Of a DNA stretch of 11,352 nucleotides, positions 6,059-11,352 are shown one piece after another; position 1 is the stretch's first letter, and each line of letters begins with the position of its first letter. The notes beneath the pieces were generated by a model that was not told the DNA's origin, did no database searches, and worked only from the letters and a program-made list of their open reading frames with translations. Source of the DNA: Desulfobacterales bacterium (GTDB lineage: Bacteria > Desulfobacterota > Dissulfuribacteria > Dissulfuribacterales > JAMONC01); the NCBI GenBank assembly GCA_027066725.1, contig JAMONC010000158.1, forward strand, positions 1 to 11,352, read 5' to 3'. The translations under genes were made by a program, and so were the position numbers.

Positions 6059-7861
6059 TTATTGTGTAGGCCTTGGTGTTAATTTTATCCAAACCCGCCT
6101 AAATCTGTTATCTCTATATATACCTAACAGTACTTTATCTCCAGGCCTTTTAAAGTTAAGCATATCAATAAGAGTAGATGCGCTATCTACTGGCCTCCCA
6201 TTAAAGCTTACTATTATGTCTCCCCCCATTGGATAACTTGTATTACCTAAGTTAATAGAGCTATTACATCCTCTTAATCCAGCCCTTGCTGCAGGACTAT
6301 TTGGTATAACAGAGCATACCAATGCCCCATGATCTATAGAAATATTCATCACATTTGCAAGAGAAGGGGTTATGGTTATAAGAGATGCTCCAAGCCACAC
6401 ATGGGTTATATAGCCATTTTTTATAAGCTGTTTTGCAATCCAAACTACTATTTTACTTGGAATAGCAAAACCAATACCTGGTATATTTGAATATTGATTT
6501 GTTGCAACACCTATTACTTTACCAGAGGTATCTAAAACTGGCCCACCTGCGTTTTGAGTATTAATAAGGGCATTTAATTCAATAAGCTCTAAAAGTCCTG
6601 AGGAATTCTTTTCTTCTATTACTCTTTTTCCTAAACTAACACTTCCTTTTACAAAACTTGGCTGCTGTAAAAAAGCATCTCCTAAAATAAATACAGTTTG
6701 TCCTGGAGAAGGAAAAGAAGAGGAAAAAAGTAGATAGTTTAAATTAGCCAATACCTTATCCGGAGCACCAATTTTTATAACTGCAATATCTGTAGAGTTA
6801 TCACAGCCTATAAGTGTAGCTGGCCAACTGTCACCATTATAAAGTGTTACCTCTAGACGATGAGGATCAACTATTAGATGAGAAAGAGTAACAACATGAC
6901 CTCTATTATCTATTATAAATCCTGTACAACTACCTTTTGGAACAGTTAATGAAAATCTAAAATTTAATGGGAGACTACTACTTGTAATATTTACAACACC
7001 AGGGGCACATCTTCTATAAAGTCTCATGCTTATACGTTCAGAAGTAGTATAACCCCATACAGGACTTACATGTGTTGCTAGTAAAAAGGCAGCAACAAAA
7101 GCCGCCAATAATATTCTATAATAGGCAAACGGTTTAAATGTATGAGTGGTTAAGAACCTCATCAAAAAGGCAATTACCAAGTATCCAGAAACGGCTGCTG
7201 TTAAGAAACCAATTAGGTACTCTAATCCTAAGCCCCCTACCCCACCATGTTTTAATATTTTTATCCCTTCATATAACCCTGCTCCTGCAATGATAGGAGC
7301 AGAAAGCAAAAATGAAAATTTTGCAGATGCCTTTCTATCAAGGTTTAAAAAAAGGGCTGTTGTCATTGTGATACCACTTCTTGAAACTCCTGGAACTATA
7401 GCAAATGCTTGAGATATCCCTATAAGAATTGCATCTTTTAGATTTAAATCTTTAAATGTCCTAGTATGTCTAGCAACTTTTTCTGCTAATAGAAGTAAAA
7501 AAGCAACACCTGCAAGCGTACATACTATCACCCATGGATTTCTAAAAACAGTTTCTGCCTTATGAGCAAGCAGTACACCAAAGACTGCCCCAGGAATTGT
7601 TCCTATTATTACATATAATAAAAGTCTTCTTTGTTTAGAATATTGAGGTAACAGTCCCTTTAGCATATCAAGCCAATCTTTAAAAAAGTATATCAACACG
7701 GCTATCAAAGTACCCATATGTAACATTACATCAAATGCCAGATCTGCACCTTTTAAATGAAAAAAATACTCTGCCAAAATTAGATGTCCAGAGCTTGAAA
7801 TTGGTAAAAACTCAGTAATTCCTTGCAATATTCCAAGTAAGGCAGCATCAATTATGTTCAT
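6059..7861 (-). CDS. uppP: Fusion: undecaprenyl-diphosphatase UppP + inactive HtrA-like protease domain + PDZ
   Basis: A 600-residue protein in one uninterrupted frame. Residues 1-265 are a full-length UppP/BacA, the membrane enzyme that hydrolyses undecaprenyl pyrophosphate to recycle the carrier lipid. Motifs QGITEFLPISSSGH (13-26) and PGVSRSG (157-163) are intact and several membrane helices are evident, the last at about 249-265. Residues 275-475 resemble the trypsin-like domain of HtrA/DegP: RRCAPGVVNI (283-292), TLSH with His328, STDIAV with Asp358. The nucleophile motif GNSGGP is replaced by QNAGGP, with Ala438 in the Ser place (codon GCA), so proteolysis is not expected. Residues 487-595 are a PDZ domain (WLGASL, SPAARAGL, GDIIVSFNG). 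The ATG at 7861 has TAGGAGAAG about 4 bases upstream. The GT9 gene follows by 4 bases. The added domains probably lie in the periplasm. Confidence 0.92.
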   Translation of the reverse strand: MNIIDAALLGILQGITEFLPISSSGHLILAEYFFHLKGADLAFDVMLHMGTLIAVLIYFFKDWLDMLKGLLPQYSKQRRLLLYVIIGTIPGAVFGVLLAHKAETVFRNPWVIVCTLAGVAFLLLLAEKVARHTRTFKDLNLKDAILIGISQAFAIVPGVSRSGITMTTALFLNLDRKASAKFSFLLSAPIIAGAGLYEGIKILKHGGVGGLGLEYLIGFLTAAVSGYLVIAFLMRFLTTHTFKPFAYYRILLAAFVAAFLLATHVSPVWGYTTSERISMRLYRRCAPGVVNITSSSLPLNFRFSLTVPKGSCTGFIIDNRGHVVTLSHLIVDPHRLEVTLYNGDSWPATLIGCDNSTDIAVIKIGAPDKVLANLNYLLFSSSFPSPGQTVFILGDAFLQQPSFVKGSVSLGKRVIEEKNSSGLLELIELNALINTQNAGGPVLDTSGKVIGVATNQYSNIPGIGFAIPSKIVVWIAKQLIKNGYITHVWLGASLITITPSLANVMNISIDHGALVCSVIPNSPAARAGLRGCNSSINLGNTSYPMGGDIIVSFNGRPVDSASTLIDMLNFKRPGDKVLLGIYRDNRFRRVWIKLTPRPTQ

Positions 7862-7986
7862 TAGACTTCTCCTAAATATTAAAACTTAAGATTATTGTTA
7901 AAGACGGTGGGATATCTTAATACCAAATAATTGAAAAATCTACTAACAATAAAAGAGAAAGCTAAACTATAAATATATACTAACTA
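7862..7986 (-). promoter_or_regulatory. Leader of the uppP fusion with interleaved inverted repeats
   Basis: This 125-base gap contains a perfect 9-base inverted repeat (TTATTGTTA 7892-7900 with TAACAATAA 7944-7952) and a perfect 7-base one (TTAAGAT 7886-7892 with ATCTTAA 7914-7920). On the minus-strand transcript their arms occur in the order A, B, A', B', so the two stems compete or form a pseudoknot-like fold just before the Shine-Dalgarno site. The AT-richness makes chance pairing plausible. No clear promoter boxes are visible. Confidence 0.25.
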
Positions 7987-8601
7987 CTAAACAAAAATAT
8001 TTAAAAAATTACCTACAGTATTTGAAAAATTAAAATTACTTAACTGGTAGCGAGCAAGTCCTCTTTTATGATAAAAGTTTTGCTGCATTTCTATTATTTC
8101 CATCTCAGCTTTTGCTGCTTCTTGAGATGCTTTTGCTGCAACAGCCCTATCCTGTGCTGAAGGATTTGCAGGAGCAAGGGCTGCTCGCTCCACAGTTAAC
8201 ATTTTTCTAAGTGTAGCATGAGGATCTCTTTCTGGAGAGGTATCTATTGAAACATCTCCACCAACAGCATATCGCTTCCCATCAGGACCAACTTCATATA
8301 TATAATTAGGCCCGCCTCTTACATATTGTCCTCCTGCTATAAGATGCGCCATTTCATGTTGACGCACCTGTTGGTCTCTTTTTTTAAGCTCAAGCAAGAT
8401 AGCAAGTTGTTTTCTTGTAAGACGCCTCCCGTTGATCTCTACCGTATCTTTATTTTGGTTTCTTGATCTATTTTTTGAGGAATCTATATTATTTTGATTG
8501 GTAGGTTTAGATTGGATATTATTTTCTATATTAGAGCTATAGGCTCTATTAACTCTTATTGAATTATCATACTGGCTAATATTATTAGCTATTGCCAACA
8601 T
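7987..8601 (-). CDS. Putative zinc metalloprotease, SprA-related family
   Basis: A 204-residue protein with a low-complexity Asn/Ser-rich N-terminus (1-50), then a conserved core. The core has VEINGRRLT (54-62), RQHEMAHLIAGG (80-91) with the HExxH zinc motif HEMAH at 82-86, and GGPNYIYEVGPDGKRYAVGG (96-115). DVSIDTSPERDP (116-127) and an Ala/Glu-rich helix (about 136-172) follow. This arrangement matches the SprA-related family annotated as a putative metalloprotease in Gram-negative bacteria; its substrate is not known to me. No signal peptide or membrane segment is evident. The ATG sits 11 bases after AAGGAGG, which itself lies in an inverted repeat. The gene begins 34 bases after the PilB-like ATPase stop. 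Confidence 0.82.
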   Translation of the reverse strand: MLAIANNISQYDNSIRVNRAYSSNIENNIQSKPTNQNNIDSSKNRSRNQNKDTVEINGRRLTRKQLAILLELKKRDQQVRQHEMAHLIAGGQYVRGGPNYIYEVGPDGKRYAVGGDVSIDTSPERDPHATLRKMLTVERAALAPANPSAQDRAVAAKASQEAAKAEMEIIEMQQNFYHKRGLARYQLSNFNFSNTVGNFLNIFV

Positions 8602-8612
8602 CTCTGCTCATC

Positions 8613-8627
8613 CTCCTTAATAAGGAG
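8613..8627 (-). promoter_or_regulatory. Inverted repeat enclosing the metalloprotease ribosome-binding site
   Basis: The perfect palindrome CTCCTTAATAAGGAG (plus-strand sequence) covers the AGGAG Shine-Dalgarno core of the metalloprotease gene. In the transcript CTCCT would pair with AGGAG around a five-base loop and hide the site. The stop of the upstream ATPase gene (8636-8638) lies 8 bases before the hairpin, so a terminating ribosome would cover and open it. Coupling is inferred, not shown. Confidence 0.4.
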
Positions 8628-8635
8628 AGCAAAAT

Positions 8636-10396
8636 CTAACTTGAACAAGTTACTCTTAGAACCTCATCAAGACTTGTAATACCTGAAATCAACTTTCTAC
8701 ATGCATCTTGTCTTAAAGTAGTCATACCCAGTTTTTTTGCTATCTTTTTTATCGACATCTCAGATGCACCCTCATAAATCATGGACCTTATAGTTTCATC
8801 AATACTTAAAACTTCATATATACCAATTCGTCCATAAAAACCTGTTTGACGACAAAAATCACATCCCCTACCCTTTTGGAGTATAACATAATCTTTATCA
8901 GTTTTTACCTTACAATCAAGCACTGTAAGTCTATCTTTTTCTACTTTTACTTTTTCTTTACATCTTGGACAGATTCGCCTTACAAGTCTTTGAGCAACAA
9001 CCCCTATTAATGTTGAAGATATAAGATACGGTTCAATTCCTATATCTAAAAGCCTAGTAATTGCACTTACAGCATCATTAGTATGAAGGGTTGAAAACAC
9101 TAAATGTCCAGTTAAAGCTGCTTGTATAGCATATCGTGCTGTTTCAATGTCTCTTATTTCTCCAATCATTATTATGTCTGGATCCTGTCTTAATATGTTT
9201 CTAAGTATTGAGGCAAATGTAATTCCAATACTTGGCTGAACTGCTATTTGGTTAAAATCTTCATGTACCATTTCTATAGGATCTTCAACTGTTACGATAT
9301 TAATTGTTGGATTAGATAATCTTCTAAGCGTTGAATAAAGTGTTGTTGACTTACCACTTCCAGTAGGACCTGTAACTAAAACAATCCCGTAACTTTTTTC
9401 AAGAAAGGATTCATATTTTTTTAAATCTAACTCATGAAATCCAAGCTCAGAGAGATCTTTAAATATAATTTGTGCACTTTGTAGTCTTAAGACAAGCTTT
9501 TCTCCAAAAGCAACGGGTACACTAGATACCCTTACCTCTGCCTCTTCATTGTTCCAAGATATCTTCATGCGCCCGTCTTGAGGACGTCTTTTCTCTGCTA
9601 TATCCAATCTAGAAAGCGCTTTTATCCTAGAGCATATTGCCTCATGTACTACACGCGGAATTCGGTGTATTTGATGTAATTGTCCATCTATTCTAAAACG
9701 AACAACAGAAAACTCTCGTTTAGGCTCTATATGTATATCACTTGCCCTTTGTTCAAGGGCATATTGAAGTAAGTGATCCACTGCCTGCTGGATATATCTA
9801 TCAGAATAAAGGGAGTCAGTGCTTGCAAGTTGCACCATCTGCTCAAGATTACCTAAATCAAGGCTTGGACCTCTTAAGAGATCTTCAGCAGCAGCTATTG
9901 ACCTTTTAAAACCAAAAAATTCTGAAATAATTCTTTCTATATCTTTTTTAGGGCACACATAAAAGCGTACCTTTTTCTTAGTAGCACGTTCAATATCTTC
10001 AAAAAGATCTGTTATAAGGGGATCATAACAACAAACCTCAACCACTTCCTCACCCCTTTTTATAGGAACCACTAAAGCCCTTTTTGCAAAAGAGGCAGGG
10101 ATAGTATTAGTAACTGTATCCATATCTAATTCAAGAGGATCAAGACGTCTAAATGGCCAGTCTTGATCTAATGCTATTAATTTTAAAATATCTCCTTCTT
10201 CTAAAATTCTATCTTTTTTATCTGCCCTAAAGAGTTTAAGTGATGCTAAATATTGAACAAAATCGATATCGTAGCTTTCTCTAACTTTTAAACTGATTTC
10301 TATATCCTGTTTTTGTTCAGGTGTTATAAATTTATTATCTAGTAAAAGAGAAAGTATATATTCTTTGTCTCTGTATGGATGTAGCTCTCTCTTCAT
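8636..10396 (-). CDS. Type IV pilus / type II secretion assembly ATPase, PilB/GspE family
   Basis: Cytoplasmic hexameric ATPase that powers pilus extension or type II secretion. The 586 residues show an N-terminal MshEN/T2SSE_N-like region (about 1-165) and the N2 linker domain (about 205-310, with RASDIHIEP 217-225). The ATPase core has Walker A GPTGSGKST (343-351), Asp box EDPIE (371-375), Walker B with IIMIGEIRD (408-416) and His box STLHTND (435-441). Two CxxC pairs (C476/C479 and C512/C515) form the zinc-binding C-terminal element typical of GspE/PilB. No pilin, PilC/GspF or secretin gene is nearby, so pilus versus T2SS is undecided. The ATG at 10396 lacks a convincing Shine-Dalgarno site. 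It is the first gene of the minus-strand series ending in the UppP fusion and GT9 gene. Confidence 0.93.
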   Translation of the reverse strand: MKRELHPYRDKEYILSLLLDNKFITPEQKQDIEISLKVRESYDIDFVQYLASLKLFRADKKDRILEEGDILKLIALDQDWPFRRLDPLELDMDTVTNTIPASFAKRALVVPIKRGEEVVEVCCYDPLITDLFEDIERATKKKVRFYVCPKKDIERIISEFFGFKRSIAAAEDLLRGPSLDLGNLEQMVQLASTDSLYSDRYIQQAVDHLLQYALEQRASDIHIEPKREFSVVRFRIDGQLHQIHRIPRVVHEAICSRIKALSRLDIAEKRRPQDGRMKISWNNEEAEVRVSSVPVAFGEKLVLRLQSAQIIFKDLSELGFHELDLKKYESFLEKSYGIVLVTGPTGSGKSTTLYSTLRRLSNPTINIVTVEDPIEMVHEDFNQIAVQPSIGITFASILRNILRQDPDIIMIGEIRDIETARYAIQAALTGHLVFSTLHTNDAVSAITRLLDIGIEPYLISSTLIGVVAQRLVRRICPRCKEKVKVEKDRLTVLDCKVKTDKDYVILQKGRGCDFCRQTGFYGRIGIYEVLSIDETIRSMIYEGASEMSIKKIAKKLGMTTLRQDACRKLISGITSLDEVLRVTCSS

Positions 10397-10541
10397 AGCT
10401 TAGGGTTTAATTAATCTTTTTTAGGAGTTAGAAAATCTAAACAATATATGCTAAAGTTATAAAAATATTTATTTGCTTATCTTTATTCTTCGGTAAAACC
10501 AAACAAAAAAACAAGGAGTCAAAAATAAATCCAGAAGACAA
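10397..10541. other. Divergent intergenic region between the PilB-like ATPase gene and prmA
   Basis: This AT-rich gap of about 145 bases must carry promoters for both directions, but no clear -35/-10 pair is visible. A good Shine-Dalgarno sequence AAGGAG lies at 10513-10518 on the plus strand. An in-frame TAA at 10494-10496 closes the prmA frame upstream. Confidence 0.4.
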
Positions 10542-11352
10542 ATTAATAAATGGACAGAACTTACTTTTAAGGTACCTTCGCAATATGTAGATATTGTATC
10601 TCATTTCTTAGTAGAGTCTCTAGGAAGAGGCGTTGTTATAGAAGACCCCAAATACTCTAAAAAAATTGGGGAAATTGAAAACTTTGTAGATAAAAAATCG
10701 GAACCAGACATAATGAATCGAAATATAAAAATAAAGGCATACTTGACATCAGATGAACTAAAAAATGGAATATTAGATGAACTTGAATCCATCTTAAAAA
10801 AGATCTTTAAACAAGATGGACTTACGGTTCCAGCATGTAACATAAAAGAAATAAAAGAAGAAGACTGGGCAGAAAATTGGAAAAAGCATTTTAAACCAGT
10901 TCAAGTTGGCTCTAAAATTATAATAAAACCTTCATGGGAGACTTTTATAGCAAAATCAGGACAAATTATTATAGAAATAGATCCTGGTATGGCATTTGGT
11001 ACAGGAGATCATCCTACAACAAGAATGATTATAGAGACAATGGAATCTATGTGGGATGAACTTTTAAGTAGAAATCCATCACCTATTGTACTTGACTTAG
11101 GCACTGGTACAGGAATCCTTGCAATAGTTGCAGCAAAACTTGGAGTGAAAAGGGTATTAGCTATAGATATAGATAAAGATGCTTTAATAAATGCCAAAGA
11201 AAATATAAAAGCTAATAGAGTAGAAAAATTTATAACCGTAAGTAATACAGATAAATGGGATGATAAAAACACTTATGATGTTATATTGGCTAATCTAGAT
11301 TTAACTACACTAACATTACTTTCTAAAAAGATAGTTAATACTATGAAAAAAG
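10542..11352 (+). CDS. prmA: Ribosomal protein L11 methyltransferase, 3' partial, start uncertain
   Basis: SAM-dependent methyltransferase that trimethylates ribosomal protein L11. The frame opens with KWTELTFKVP (from 10548), the family N-terminus. It continues with EEDWAENWKKHFKP, the hallmark DPGMAFGTGDHPTT (10980-11021), the SAM-binding VLDLGTGTG (11088-11114), LAIDID and VILANLD. It runs off the right edge with about 270 of an expected 290-300 residues. There is no ATG, GTG or TTG between the in-frame TAA (10494) and KWTEL; the only candidate is ATT at 10542, used here provisionally. The first in-frame ATG (10713) would delete the conserved N-terminal domain. The Shine-Dalgarno AAGGAG (10513-10518) is followed after 6 bases by ATA in a different frame, so a frameshift or base error near the start is possible. 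Confidence 0.88.
   Translation, partial: MNKWTELTFKVPSQYVDIVSHFLVESLGRGVVIEDPKYSKKIGEIENFVDKKSEPDIMNRNIKIKAYLTSDELKNGILDELESILKKIFKQDGLTVPACNIKEIKEEDWAENWKKHFKPVQVGSKIIIKPSWETFIAKSGQIIIEIDPGMAFGTGDHPTTRMIIETMESMWDELLSRNPSPIVLDLGTGTGILAIVAAKLGVKRVLAIDIDKDALINAKENIKANRVEKFITVSNTDKWDDKNTYDVILANLDLTTLTLLSKKIVNTMKK

Noticed and set aside
7125..7162. Internal start at Met234 that could give a separate secreted pseudoprotease
   Set aside because: The segment after Met234 resembles a signal peptide, but no Shine-Dalgarno sequence precedes it on the minus strand and the residues match the normal UppP C-terminal helix.
7146..7412. Plus-strand open frame inside the UppP fusion
   Set aside because: It is antisense to conserved UppP helices and the PGVSRSG motif; a shadow frame.
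10601..11272. Open frames on the minus strand at 10601-10843 and 11009-11272
   Set aside because: Both lie antisense to the clear prmA coding frame, have no family signature, and are explained as shadows of AT-rich coding sequence.
1..11352. CRISPR array, tRNA, rRNA, transposase or phage genes
   Set aside because: No regularly spaced repeats, tRNA-like cloverleaf, conserved rRNA segment or transposase/integrase motif was seen on either strand.

Overview
The window is AT-rich DNA from a Gram-negative bacterium. My best guess is an anaerobic, possibly hydrogen-metabolising member of Desulfobacterota or a relative. The grounds are a dCache_3-type sensor, a cytoplasmic histidine kinase with a Rossmann-like N-terminus, hydrogenase maturation genes, a GT9 heptosyltransferase-family enzyme and a PilB/GspE ATPase. 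This placement rests on gene content read by eye and is not firm. No rRNA, tRNA, CRISPR array, insertion sequence or prophage gene is visible.

Left part: a truncated membrane sensor gene runs off the left edge on the minus strand and is divergent from adk (plus strand), with a 294-base AT-rich spacer between them. adk ends at a strong hairpin terminator (about 1403-1430). A minus-strand operon converges on it from the right. In order of transcription that operon is a Rossmann-like/histidine kinase fusion (TTG start), a HyaD/HybD-type hydrogenase maturation protease, hypA (TTG start), hypB, and an Smr-domain gene overlapping hypB by ATGA. HypA and HypB deliver nickel to [NiFe] hydrogenase, and the protease then trims the large subunit. 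The hydrogenase structural genes and hypCDEF are not in the window.

Middle and right part: a second minus-strand series, in order of transcription, is a PilB/GspE-type secretion ATPase, a SprA-related putative metalloprotease (HEMAH), a 600-residue UppP fusion, and a GT9 glycosyltransferase starting four bases after it. The gaps are 34, 125 and 4 bases, so at least the last two genes are one unit. UppP recycles undecaprenyl pyrophosphate and GT9 enzymes build lipopolysaccharide-type glycans, so both act in envelope assembly.

The most unusual object is the UppP fusion. A complete undecaprenyl-diphosphatase is joined in frame to an HtrA/DegP-like protease domain plus a PDZ domain. The protease domain keeps the His and Asp of the triad but has Ala in place of the nucleophilic Ser, which makes it a likely pseudoprotease sensor or scaffold.

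Right edge: prmA (ribosomal protein L11 methyltransferase) reads off the window on the plus strand, divergent from the pilB-like gene. It has no ordinary in-frame start codon before its conserved N-terminus, so its 5' end may carry a rare start or a frameshift.
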